Positions 10,874 through 21,910 of a stretch of DNA of 64,000 nucleotides are shown here, one piece after another (the first letter of the stretch is position 1; each line of letters starts with the position of its first letter). The stretch covers positions 25,070,941 to 25,134,940 of the forward strand of contig NC_088654.1 of the NCBI RefSeq assembly GCF_964019385.1, in the 5' to 3' direction. The translations under genes and the position numbers were made by a program. This DNA comes from Sycon ciliatum (Eukaryota > Porifera > Calcarea > Leucosolenida > Sycettidae). Below the pieces are notes generated by a model. The model was not told the DNA's origin, searched no databases, and saw nothing but the letters and a program-made list of their open reading frames with translations.

Positions 10874-13800
10874 CTACTCGGTGTCCAGAATAGGTACTAG
10901 ATGATGGATAGACCGTCGGTAGATCTTGTCGCCGATCTTAATATCCACTACTCGGACGAGCTTGTCTGCACCAGGATGCACTGCTGTGACTCTACCCATG
11001 GGCCATGTTCCACGGGGAGTGTTTGATGTAAGACACAGCATGATGTCACCTACGGCTACATTGCGACCTTGACGTTGCCACTTACGACGGACATTCAACA
11101 AGGGAACATACTCATCTCGCCGCCTGTTCCACACGTCTGCTAAAAGCCGCTGAACATACAACCAACGTTTGCGTGGGTCTCTGCTGGGGTGCTCGTCTGC
11201 TTTCACTTCCAGAGCCATTGGTGGGTCGAGTCGTCCGACGAGGAAATGTGCTGGTGTTAGAGGCTGCAAATCAGCTGCATCGGCACTTACAACTGTCAGC
11301 GGGCGCGAGTTCATCATGCCCTCAACCTGGCACATGGCAGTCACTAACTCTTCATCTGTGACGTCCGCTTTCCCAAGTACTGCTGTGAGTCCGCGCTTAG
11401 CCGTCTTGATGAGGGATTCGAATACGCCGCCGAAATGTGGTGCTCTAGGTGGGTTGAAGCGCCATCGCACGCCATCACTGACCAGTCGCTTCTCGATCTT
11501 CTCCTTGTCCATGGCCCGGACGGCCTCACGGAGTTCTCGCTCCGCGGCAGTGAAGTTGGTCCCGTTGTCGCTGACCATTTCAAGCGGGACACCACGGCGC
11601 TTTGTGAATCTCTCAAATGCTAACAGGAATGACTCAGTGGAGAGGCCATAGGATACCTCTAGGTGACAGGCACGAGTCTCAAGGCAAGTGAACAGGCACA
11701 GGTACCGCTTAGCCTGCGTCTTACCTCGGCCCTGCTTGGTCAGGAAGGGACCCGCGTAATCAACTCCTGTACGGAGTCTGGAATCTGGCCCATCATCTGG
11801 GACGCTGGCTCCGCACGGTTCTTACGGCAAGTGACGCAGTTGCTTCGAACGGCCTTGACTGTTGATGTTCCGTGAACAATCCAGTAGCGTTGTCGCAGAT
11901 TGGCCAGAAGATGCTGTGGCCCAACTGCATGGAAGCACCGATGATCTTCCTGTTCGATTATCAGCTGGGTTACTCGGTGCTTTGCTGGTAGGATGACTGG
12001 GTGGCGTACGCCACTTGGCATGTTCTTTGTAGCTTGCAATCGACCTCCTACCGTTATCAGGGGTGACTCTGTTGCACTATCGAACTGGGGACAGAGAGGT
12101 GCCAGAGGGTCCGATTTCAACATCGGTTGCCTAGACTGTAGACGATGGTATGCTGTACCATGGCAATCCTTCTGGGCAGTTGCAATCCAGTGCCACTCTG
12201 CTACTGATACTTCGTCAGTGCTGAGAACTGGAACACTGATGGAGCGGGTGCCGCCAAGCTGTACTGGCACTCTCACTGGCGTGCTGGACTGGCTGTCCGA
12301 TGCGGCATCCCCCTTCGTGGACTTGCTGTCACTGACTGCCTGCCGACAGTTTGCCACAAATCGCTTGCACCATGCTGTCACGCGTACCAGTCGCGACCAT
12401 GTGCTAAAGCGACCCAGGATCTCGGAGGGTGGAGGGACGACTGCAACTAGCGCCGTCTTGAGCTGACCAGGCAGCGAGGATGTGCTGACTTCCTTCATCT
12501 GAGGCCACTCATCTGGCTGCTGGCGAAGAAACTGTGGACCGGACCACCACACTGCATCACGGCACAGTAATGCAGCAGACAAACCACGAGTACCTTTGTC
12601 TGCAGGGTTGTTCTTTCCGGGAACATGTCGCCACTGGTGTGCTCTCGTTGAGGTCTGGAGCTCAGAGATTCGGTTGCCAATGTCCACTTTGTAGCGCCGG
12701 CTGTGGCTTTGGACCCAGCCCAAGACGTTCATCGAGTCCGTCCAAAATGTGTGAGCTGACACTGGGATACCGATGGATTCAGCGACGAGATGACTAACGC
12801 GAACGCCAAGCACAGCTGCTCTCAGTTCAAGCTGCGGGATCGTCTGTCGCCTCACTGGTGCCGGCTTCGCTTTCGACATCGCTAGCGTTATTCGGGTGGT
12901 ACCGTCTGGGTAGCTGGCTCTGACATACACAGCGGCTGCTATCGCCCGATCTGAGGCGTCGGAGAAGCAGTGCACGGAAAGACTGGCGTCTTCGGATGGC
13001 TGTTGTGGATCCTTGAAACAGCGGCTGATCTCCAGGTTACTCAGGTCTGGGAGGCCTTGGAACCAACCCCAGTGGCGTGCACCGAGTCTTGAAAGGGGGG
13101 TTTCTAGAGTTGGTAAATTTTTTCTGGAAACATACTGTATAATTATGTATTTGTGCACATGCGCATCCCCCGAACATCCCGTCAGAGATAACGGTGAGCT
13201 AGCTAGGGAGGAGGGGGGGGGGGGGGGGGGGCTCAAGATCAGGGGGTCCAGGGCACGACAACACTGCTGCTGATGAGATGTGTAGTGGGGCTCCTCCGAC
13301 TGTATGCTATCATGCCGGCACAAACGCGTCTGAGAGGGAACCAGGTCTAGGGGTAGAAAGGACAGAAATAAGAGTAATGTACTAATGAGGAATGGAGGGA
13401 GGGGACGATGTTATATGGAAATGTTGGTACATGTATCACCGGTAGCAGGATAAAACGGGTTACCTTTTACATACCACCACTTATTTGCAAAGAGGGTGCT
13501 AAAGTCAATGCACTCATATACATGTTTGTCATATTGAACACGTAAAAGTTTGATAGGCCTAGTCACCCAGGCTACACTACAGTCCGTAACACTATGTCTA
13601 TGGTACTTCACTAGTACATAGTCCACTCCAGCTCCAGGCATGTTTGTTTCATCAAAACAACACTGCTTATATTCGACGTACATGTACATGTATCTTTCTT
13701 TCTGTTCTTATGACAAAGTTTTCAGCATGTATTGGCAACGTTCCACATGATTTCAATAAAACGTTATGGACCTTGCTTCGATGGAAACTCGTGGCAGAAA

Positions 13801-16026
13801 AGCGAATCCATGCGTCCTTGAGTCGCGGCCGGAGCAGCGCTTCGTTCTGAAGCAGTGCAAGTGGATCATGGACGCACATTTTTACGTCTTCCAGTCGACA
13901 ACGTTTTTGACGAACATCTCTGCTGCGCACATGAGCGAGAACGAAAGCCGTGGAAGTCTGTGGATCTATGTGGAGATCTTGATTTGAGTCACCTGTTTGG
14001 AAGGAGATATCGTCAATCATATCCTTGAACTGACTTGCATCGCGTGTGCTTGACTCAAATAATTGCGAGACGAAACGATTTCTTGAACGTCATCGCCAAT
14101 CCAGAAGCGGACCAGAGCTAGAGATCGATCTCTCTGTGGCTACTCTCCACTGAAGAAAGAGAGAATAATGTATTTTGAAGTTGAACTGCATGCAAAGCAA
14201 CTCTCTCTCACTTCGAAATAAGGACATGGTCACTGTACTGTAAACTGCCCATCGATCAACGCGTATGCACGATAACCAATCCAGTAGGCACATTTTTCCT
14301 TTGGCGAGATTGCCCAAAAAAAGGTGGTTTCCAGACACCAAAAAACTCATACGGTGCACGCGCCTGAACCCTGCCACTTGACGACTTGTTCCTTTGGCAG
14401 CAGGTCGTCCCATCCCTGTCCCAGCAACCAGGCATCCTGCAGGAGTACCTTAGCCGTGATGACGTATGACGAGATCAGGCCACGCGGATCGAATATGGAG
14501 GCCAGGCCGCGCAACACAGAGCGTCGGGTGAATGTCGTGATGTCCTTCATTTGATGCTGGAAGGTGAAGGCATCCTTCTCGGCGTTCCAACTGACGCCGA
14601 GAGTCTTGACAGTTGGGAGGCTGGTGTCACTGTCCACATCTCGGACGACATCAGGTGACCTATCTTCCTCTGGTATGGTGTTCATCACTTCAGCTTTGTT
14701 CGACAGCCATTTTCGCATGTGAAAACCGCCCTTGGCAAGTAGCTGCTGCGTTTGCTCTCTGGCCTGGATGGCACGCTGTGTGGATGGTAGTAATGACAGC
14801 ATGTCGTCAACGTAGAGGTCTTTGCTTAGGCACTGCACGACGTCAGAGTCGTACTCATCACCGTGGTGCTTGATGACCTCTTTCACCGCTCGTCCTGCCA
14901 GATACGGTGACACCTTAGCGCCGAAGAGCACACGGGTGAACTGATACACCTGCACTTGGCCATTGTCATCATACCACAGAAAGCGATGATAGCGCTGGTC
15001 ACGTTCCGCCAGTTTGACTTGGAGGAACATCTCCGACACATCACCAACAAGCGCAACTGGTTCCAGTGAGAATCGGATCAACACACTGGTCATGTCGTTT
15101 TGAAGTGCAGGACCTGTAAACATCTCATCGTTGATGGAGTGTCCATCCCAGCGGGCTGCACCGTCAAATACTATTCTCACTTTTGACGTGGATTTATCTG
15201 AGCGTACTACCGGGAAATGGGGTAGGTACCACTGGTCGTTGCCGTCTTTGGCTATCTCATCCGGGTCCACGCGTCTCACGTAACCCTTGGCAATGTGTTT
15301 CTGCATAACGTCAGAGTATTGCTGCTTCACGGCTGGCCGTGACTGTAGCGAGTGTTGTAGACTGCGGAGCCGCTGCTCGGCCTGAGCTCTGTTGGACCTG
15401 ACACGTGGCTTACCGCTGTCATTGATCCATGGGATTCGGACAGTTACCCGGTTGCCGTTGCAGCTGATTGATTGGCTCGTGAGCTCCTCGGCTCTTCTGT
15501 CATCGGGTGACGGCGTCTCCTCTAGTGGGTTATCTGTGCCCGCCGACTCATCTCGCCAGAACTTCTCTACTAGCTCGGTCAGCCCATCAGTTAGCACTGT
15601 GTCAGTAGCTGGTGTAGTAGCTGTGATTGCACAAGTGGTGTCGACTCCTGTACCAATGCACACCCACCCGAGAGGAGTTCGTCGAGCAATGGGCGCTCTT
15701 GCTGTTTCTGCTCGCCGTTCCTCTAGAGTAGCATGAAGCTCGATGGCATTCAGGCCGATAAGCGCGTCGATCTGACTGCCCTTGATGGATGGGAAGTCAA
15801 TATCACTGAGATGCGGCCAGCTGCTCTTGTGCTGATTCCAGTTCACTGCCGGTAATGGCACGGTGACGGTGGGCAGAACCCAAGCTTCAAGCTTGTTCAT
15901 GGTCTTGTCGCCCAGAGCCGCCACTTGGATCTGTACATGCTCACGTCTTGCTGCGGTCTGCTTGCCGCCTACTCCGGAAGTGACGAGCTGCCGCTTGGGT
16001 CCACGCACATTGAGGGCTGTTGCCAC
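10874..16026 (-). pseudogene. BEL/Pao pol polyprotein, broken
   Basis: Order on the minus strand: the C-terminal part of an aspartic protease (IDALIGLNAIELH, RTPLGWVCIG); a reverse transcriptase with VRIVFDGAARWDG, FTRVLFGAKVSPYLA and catalytic LYVDDML; RNase H (CFSDASDRAIAAAVY, FWTDSMNVLGW); an integrase zinc region; and an integrase core with SDNGTNF and PPRAPHFGGVFE, followed by a C-terminal domain ending near 10874. The reading frame is interrupted by the insert at 13083-14353 between RT and RNase H. A frame change occurs near 11740-11580. The start of the protease is in the gag frame and is damaged by a C-rich tract near 16058. The product would be a polyprotein for cDNA synthesis and integration. 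Confidence 0.92.
13083..14353. mobile_element. 1.27-kb insertion in BEL/Pao pol
   Basis: The hexamer GTGCAC at 13077-13082 recurs at 14354-14359. The pol coding on either side joins naturally between the RT end (KEQVVKWQ) and the RNase H start (WFQGLPDLSN). The insert has no supported open frame. It contains a run of about 20 G at 13207-13228. I see no clear terminal inverted repeats (ends CGAGTCTT and ACTCATACG), so its class is unknown. Confidence 0.6.
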
Positions 16027-18245
16027 GGACTGCTGGACATAACTCGTGGACGATGCTGGGGGGGGAGTGCATTACCTTGGAGGCTCACACCATTGTGTCG
16101 GAATACAACAGGCACAACCATGAATGACTCGCCACTGCCAATCTCTGGCTGATGACTTGCGCAATGTGTTGTAGCAATCTTGGCAGGACCGCCACTGCTG
16201 GCCGAAGCTGCGTTGGCCTTGATTGCGGCATTTGATGGGTCTGCAGCGGAATCCGAGCGTCGGATGTTGTAGTGTAGCATGTCATGATGCGTGCGGCTGC
16301 ACTTTGAACAGGGTTGCCTGGTACAAGTCTTTGCGCGATGATTGAGACCGAAGCATAGGGCGCAGACATCTGGCTTGGACTTGATGACTTTCCATCGGTC
16401 CCTGACCTCCATCTTAATGAAATCGGGGCAGCGGTGGAGCAGATGCGCCTTGCCACACGAGGGGCAGCTTCTGTCGGCACCTGCATCCTTGCTAGTTGCC
16501 ACAAATGTTCGTTCAGACTTTGTTGCACTCTGCTTCGACCATGATCTTGCTGGTGCTGGTGCTGAGGCAGTGACTTCTGTTGACCGGAGTCGTTCATCGG
16601 CACGGCGTAGTGTGTTGACGCGTCTGAGGAGCCACCGTGTTAGCTGGTAAATATCACAGTCAGCATCGTCATACTTCTCCATGTACCTAAGCAACAGCGA
16701 TTTCGGCAACTTCTGCGTAACCGATAGGTACAACTCACGGCCCGGTGTTACTGCACACATCTCCATATTCATGAGCATCGTCCGGAGTCTGAGGACAAAC
16801 TTGGCAAAGTTGTCGTCTGACTCTTTTAGCTTCGGCCACTGCAAAATCTCCTTCTCTTGGCTCTCAACAGTGCGATTGTCGCCGCCATACCATGCATCTA
16901 GCTCCCTAAGGATGGTGTGGTAGGCTCCTGGACCGTCAAGCACGCCATCAACAAGGTCGCTGGCCGTGCCATGCATGAGACACTCACGCAGTTGTGCAAG
17001 TTTGTACGCTTCAGTCGTGAGTGGATCTTCGTCAACAACGCGGCGAAAGTTCTGCTTCCACCGGTCGTAGTCACTAGTCTTGCCAGAGAACTTTGGTAGC
17101 TCCAGTGGCTTCACGTGAAAGCTGAAACTAGCAGGGTGTAGTGTCTGCAGTTGAGGTGGATAGGGCATGAAGGACTCTGCTTGCGGGTTTAGCACCTGCT
17201 TGGAGTGTTCTTGCACTGCCACTGGTGTTGGTGGCTGCTGTTTGGCCACTGCTGTATGCTTCTGTGGTGTATGCCATGGTGGTGTTGCATTCAGCATTGA
17301 TACTGCCTTCTTGTTACTGCCAGGCAGTCTTGATTGTACTGCTGCACTGCTTATTGCTGGCTGTACAGGCACTGCATTACTAGCTGCCTGTATGGACACT
17401 GTAGTACGTCCTACAGGCGCACCACTGGCCATAGAATTCTTGGCTGGCACTACTGACAGCACTGTACTGGTCACAGACTTTTGAGCGGGCACGCGCATGA
17501 ATGCTTGCGCCACTGGCCCCAGGGCAGGCACGCCAAACGCATTGACACTACATGTACTTGACTGACCTGGGCTGACTTCCGCCACACCTAATACAGCCTC
17601 AGGTTGTGTGGGCGCATTCACAGCACGAAACGTACCTTGCAAACTCCTTGGCTTGCCGTGGTCGCGTTGTCCATTCACTCCACCGACATCACTCATCGTT
17701 CTGAAGTGCTCACGCGGTGGTAATACGAATTTTCGACCAGGTCCGACCAACTTGTCGTGCTCAGCAAGACTCTTGGCAGTCAATATTGCCCTGCCCTTGG
17801 ATGCAGCGTTTCCAGTCTCTGATTTGCAAGACGACACTTTGCTCCCTGACCCGGATCGTAGTGCAGCTGCAGATTCAGCCTCGGCTCTTCGAACCTCCAG
17901 TTCCTTCTGCACCAAACTTGTCTCACGAGCCAACTTGCGTGTCTCGGCTTCCTCCTCCAGCTCAGCGATTTGCCTTGCAGCCTCAAGTTCTACACGAAGC
18001 ATCTCTGCACAAAGTGACGCCTGCGACGCAGCAGTTCCTGAAACTTTCGAGGGCGCATGTCCGGCTGAGCTCACGCTATCCGGAACGTCACTCCAGTTAT
18101 CAAACCCGTATCTGCTCGGCGGTCTCCCTTTGGTAGACCGCGAGCTCCGTCTACACTCAGCGCCTGGGACTTGCTCGTCGTCGCGCAGGACTTCTTGGAT
18201 CTGGCTCTGAGATCCGGCTCGAATAGGACCACTATGGCTACTCAT
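15969..18245 (-). CDS. BEL/Pao gag-like protein (758 codons)
   Basis: The open frame runs from ATG at 18245. A long low-complexity N-terminal region includes a Glu/Arg-rich probable coiled coil (about residues 85-130, VELEAARQIAELEEEAET). Next is the conserved BEL/Pao gag core (LELPKFSGKTSDYDRWKQNF, a DUF1759-like segment around residues 385-480). Zinc-knuckle-like cysteines follow at about residues 640-690 (CPSCGKAHLLHRC, CALCFGLNHRAKTC, CSKCSRTHH). Known role: nucleic-acid binding and particle assembly for the retrotransposon. The ATG lies inside the last 11 bases of the 5' LTR, so translation would cross the LTR end and primer-binding site. The frame ends at 15969 within what should be protease. 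Confidence 0.85.
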   Translation of the reverse strand: MSSHSGPIRAGSQSQIQEVLRDDEQVPGAECRRSSRSTKGRPPSRYGFDNWSDVPDSVSSAGHAPSKVSGTAASQASLCAEMLRVELEAARQIAELEEEAETRKLARETSLVQKELEVRRAEAESAAALRSGSGSKVSSCKSETGNAASKGRAILTAKSLAEHDKLVGPGRKFVLPPREHFRTMSDVGGVNGQRDHGKPRSLQGTFRAVNAPTQPEAVLGVAEVSPGQSSTCSVNAFGVPALGPVAQAFMRVPAQKSVTSTVLSVVPAKNSMASGAPVGRTTVSIQAASNAVPVQPAISSAAVQSRLPGSNKKAVSMLNATPPWHTPQKHTAVAKQQPPTPVAVQEHSKQVLNPQAESFMPYPPQLQTLHPASFSFHVKPLELPKFSGKTSDYDRWKQNFRRVVDEDPLTTEAYKLAQLRECLMHGTASDLVDGVLDGPGAYHTILRELDAWYGGDNRTVESQEKEILQWPKLKESDDNFAKFVLRLRTMLMNMEMCAVTPGRELYLSVTQKLPKSLLLRYMEKYDDADCDIYQLTRWLLRRVNTLRRADERLRSTEVTASAPAPARSWSKQSATKSERTFVATSKDAGADRSCPSCGKAHLLHRCPDFIKMEVRDRWKVIKSKPDVCALCFGLNHRAKTCTRQPCSKCSRTHHDMLHYNIRRSDSAADPSNAAIKANAASASSGGPAKIATTHCASHQPEIGSGESFMVVPVVFRHNGVSLQGNALPPQHRPRVMSSSPWQQPSMCVDPSGSSSLPE
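18214..18232 (-). promoter_or_regulatory. Degenerate primer-binding site of left BEL/Pao
   Basis: Just inside the 5' LTR the minus strand reads TGGTCCTATTCGAGCCGG. This matches the TGGTCCTTCGAGCCGG site of the other BEL/Pao element (44423) except for two extra bases (AT). Either the site has a 2-base insertion or a different tRNA primes this element. Confidence 0.55.
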
Positions 18246-18708
18246 GCTGCCCTCTGTTGCCCCGGCATGCGTTCAACCAGATACAACAGCAACTCGTAAC
18301 AGTATGAGACCAAGAACTTTTTCCTCTGAGATAAAACTTCAAGAACAAAAACTGACTGTAAACTGCTTCCTACAGTTCAAAACTGACAACTAAAAAACTT
18401 CAAAGGCATGGAAGTATACATTCTAGAATGACCAAAGCGAGAGCGCAATCGCAGCCTGCGAGTATCCACAGGACTGTGCACAAATGCAAAGACGAGTGCA
18501 TATATTACGACTAGATAGCATGGAGACAGCACATGCATCAAACGATACACTACTTGAATCTCAGACAATGCAAAGGTTGAGACTGGCCTGCGGTAACAAT
18601 AGTCAATACATCAGGCGCCAGCAGCATGCACTAGAATAAAAGGAATGAAACCTGAGTACAATGAAAGGTCATGCAAGATTCACCACAAGCTGGGAATATT
18701 CCAGAACA
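18235..18708 (-). repeat. 5' LTR of left BEL/Pao element
   Basis: This 474-base LTR carries the minus-strand gag ATG (18245) just before its end. It is flanked on the right by the target duplicate CCTAA (18709-18713). Confidence 0.92.
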
Positions 18709-18870
18709 CCTAATGACAATGGTCCCACTGATAATAAGAGAAAAGAAAAATATATGATAATAAGCGGACAAACAGAACCAATAAGAAGATACAGCTGTAG
18801 TTAGATAACTAATGTGAGCACGGCAGCAGGGGGAAAAAAGTCACAAGCACGGCAACCGGGAAGAAAGGAG

Positions 18871-19039
<169 letters not shown>

Positions 19040-19059
19040 GTGAAGCAGATGAGTTCATC

Positions 19060-21910
19060 CTAGTTGACGGTACTGCCTAACAGAAAGGCCATGCTTAGCG
19101 ATTTGAAAGTGGAGCGCTTTCTTTCGAGGCGTGCTGTGTCTGGGAGCTGGTTCCACAGGATAGCTCCAGCATGGCTAATGCGCTTAGCTGAGGATGCAGT
19201 GGGGGAGACAGGAATGATGAGTAACTTGCTGCTCCCTCCTCGTGTTCGGAGAGAGGGACTACGGGTGAAAAAGCTTGCAAACAGAGTACTTGAAGATTTG
19301 TTCAGGCAGCGCCAAATGAATACAAGAATGTGCATGTGGGTGTATATGCTGAGGGTATGGGCATTCATGCGTTCAAGTCAGGGAGCCGTGTGAGTGCGAG
19401 GGGCTGCCCTGCACACCGAGCGAGCCGCACGTTTGAACAAACTATTTAGGCGCTTATCCTGATAAGACGATAAGAAAGGGGCATAGGCAGCAGATGCATA
19501 GTCAAATTCTGATAGTATAAAGGACCTGAAAAACTAAACTGAACACGGCAAGAAAAAGGCAAACATGCTGCACTTCGATTTAGTAGCCCAATCTTAGTGG
19601 CAACGCGGTGTGCAACATGGCTTGTCATGGTGTTCCAGCTCATGTCTGAGTCGAAATGTAGGCCAAGATACTTGGCCGTATTCACAACAGGCAGCGTCTG
19701 CCCATTACAAATGACATGCAGCTCAAGTGCTTGAGATGGAGATGGGGGAATAGGCAATATCTGTGTCTTTCTTTCATTAAGAATTAAACCACGGCCCTTC
19801 AGCCAGGTGGCCAGGTGCTGAACAGCAGCTGAAAGGTGTGCAGAAACAGCTTCCGCAGACTCCCTGCTACATCGTATAGAGATGTCATCAGCAAACTGGA
19901 TTGCTCCCACATTAAACGGCGATAGTTCTTCTGCTATGCCGCGGGCATAGACAATAAATAGCAGTGGGCCCAGTACCGACCCCTGGGGGACACCTGAGTA
20001 ACTGGTGTACGGGAGACTTCTAGTCTGGCCAACCTGAACGTACTGTTCTCTATCAGAGAGGTAATCCACCAGCCAACAGAGTGCCGTGTCGCAGATGCCA
20101 AGTTCGAACAGATCTTGCACAAGAGTTTGATGTTTCACTTTATCGAATGCCTTTGACATATCAACAAAGGCTACACCTGTGTTGAGTTTGTTCATACGGG
20201 CCTCACAGATACCTTCCACAGCTAGCACTAGTGCGTCGGATGTAGAGTGGTGGGATCTGTAGCCGAATTGAGTTGGCGGGAATAAATTGTTCTGGACTAG
20301 ATATCGTGTGAGTTGCTCGTGGACTATCCTTTCCAACACTTTGGATGCAATCGATAACAAGGACACTGGTCGATGATTCTTTGGCATGCTCGGATCTCCG
20401 CCTTTGAAGAGTGGCAATATCCTAGCACTTTTCATCTGGGCAGGAAATATGCCCTCTCTCAGGGACTTGTTAAAGATCAAAGTCGGGAATGGCGCCAGTA
20501 CGTCTGCATGTGCGCGGAGAAGGGCTGCAGAAATGTCATCATCACCGCTGGACTTGGCTGGATTTAAACGTTCGAGGAGCTTCCTCACTCTGGCAATAGA
20601 CACTGGCGCAAAGGCTGTCAGATCAGTGCTTGAGGCGGGCCCGTAGGGAAATGAGAGATGCACTGGGCGGCTGGCGTCCTCTACTATCTCTGCAAAGGTG
20701 TTTCGGATGGCATCAACAGAACATTGAGGTGGCTGAGATTGTCGATGTTTACCACTCAATTCTTTGATCGTGTGCCATGTCTGTTTGGTATTGCCAGACG
20801 CAGGTCGAAACTTGGATTGGTAGTAGGTCTCTTTCTGTTGCCTATTATAGCTGGTAGCTTCCCGCCTGGCAGCCTTGAAAGCTGAGTGGGAATGTTCTGT
20901 TCCATCACTAAGCCACCTCCTATGGAGCCGGTTGCGCTTGGTCAAGAGGTGTAATAACTGGCCGTTCATCCATGGTACTGATTTTTTCTTGCGTCGAGGG
21001 CTTGGTGCAAGAGGAGCATGTCTGTCTAACACTTGTAGAAAGCGGCTGGCCCACTCAGTCCACATGACAGTTGGGCTTCCGTCAATTTCACAAAAATCCT
21101 GTTGGACCAAATCTGCCTTGAACTGGTCATGATTAAATGTTTCGGTAGTGTCGCCGTAGCCCAGAAGTTACAGTACTTCTTACTGGGCTGAGTTGAAATT
21201 CACTGAGAACTGCTGCATGGTCACTGAACGCGATGGGGATAACAGTAGCCATATTTAGAGGGTCGAATGTATTGTAAAATTGATCCAGTGTGGTTGGTGC
21301 AGAGTTTGCTGAGAACCGAGTCGGCTGGTCGAACTCCGGGATATAAACTGTAGCTGGCCACGAGGTCAGATAGATAATGAAGCTGTGGATCTGGAGGTGC
21401 TGTTGGATTGGTGTTTATGTTGATGTCGCCACAAATAATCACGTTCTTCCCGGGCATTATAGCTGAATGGAGATGGTCGTCCAGGCAGTCCCAGTATCGA
21501 ACTGGCTCAGATGGAGGTCGATAAATGGTTCCTATCAAACAAGTTCCAGATTTGCAATGGATTTCTCCCCAGCAGCTCTCAATTGCCGATTCTGTGAGGT
21601 CCATTCTTGGCTTGACCAGGAGGGATGTCTTGGAGTACAGGCAGACTCCTCCACCGGCCTGATCTTTTCTGTCTGAGCGCAGTATATTGAAGCCATCCAA
21701 AGCTATCTCTCCATCAGACACGGTGTCGTCTAGCCAGGTCTCGTTTACACAGATGATGTCAGGACTGTGAAGGTCGGCAAGCCATGCCAGCTCTCCAACT
21801 TTTTTCCTCAGGCTCCTAATGTTCAGCAGTAAAATTCGAATTGTTGGAGTTTGCGTTTGCATATTCAGTTCAAGAGCAGCAGGGTCGTTGCCTAATCTTC
21901 TTCCAGTCAT
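19060..21910 (-). pseudogene. LINE-1 ORF2: endonuclease and reverse transcriptase, frameshifted
   Basis: ORF2 starts at ATG 21910. The apurinic-type endonuclease includes ILLLNIRSLRKKVGEL, CVNETWLDD, GTIYRPP and ICGDININ. Its final SDH motif (IPIAFSDHAAV) lies in another frame near 21190-21215, so there is a frameshift near 21270. The reverse transcriptase follows from 21110 with SSGDDDISAALL, NHRPVSLLSIASKVLERI, FGYRSHHSTSDAL, FVDMSKAFDKVKHQ, GVPQGSVLGPLLF and catalytic IQFADDISI. The last part (19060-19368: AKRISHAGAILWNQLP) is in a third frame. The domain order and motifs fit the CR1/L2/jockey group, which integrates by target-primed reverse transcription. Confidence 0.9.

Larger units (their letters stand above)
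10234..18713 (-). mobile_element. BEL/Pao LTR retrotransposon (left copy)
   Basis: Two near-identical direct repeats (LTRs at 10239-10711 and 18235-18708) bound an internal gag-pol region transcribed on the minus strand. The 5-bp target duplication CCTAA is present at 10234-10238 and 18709-18713. The minus-strand LTR starts TGTTCTGG and ends AGTAGCCA. I count roughly seven substitutions plus one indel between the LTRs, so the insertion is fairly recent. Gag is open. Pol is interrupted by a 1.27-kb insert and by frameshifts, so this copy is not autonomous. It lies within the 3' UTR of LINE-1, about 45 bases from the LINE tail. Confidence 0.93.

Noticed and set aside
16681-18210. Plus-strand open frames up to 200 codons across gag
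   Set aside because: Antisense shadows of the minus-strand BEL/Pao gag.
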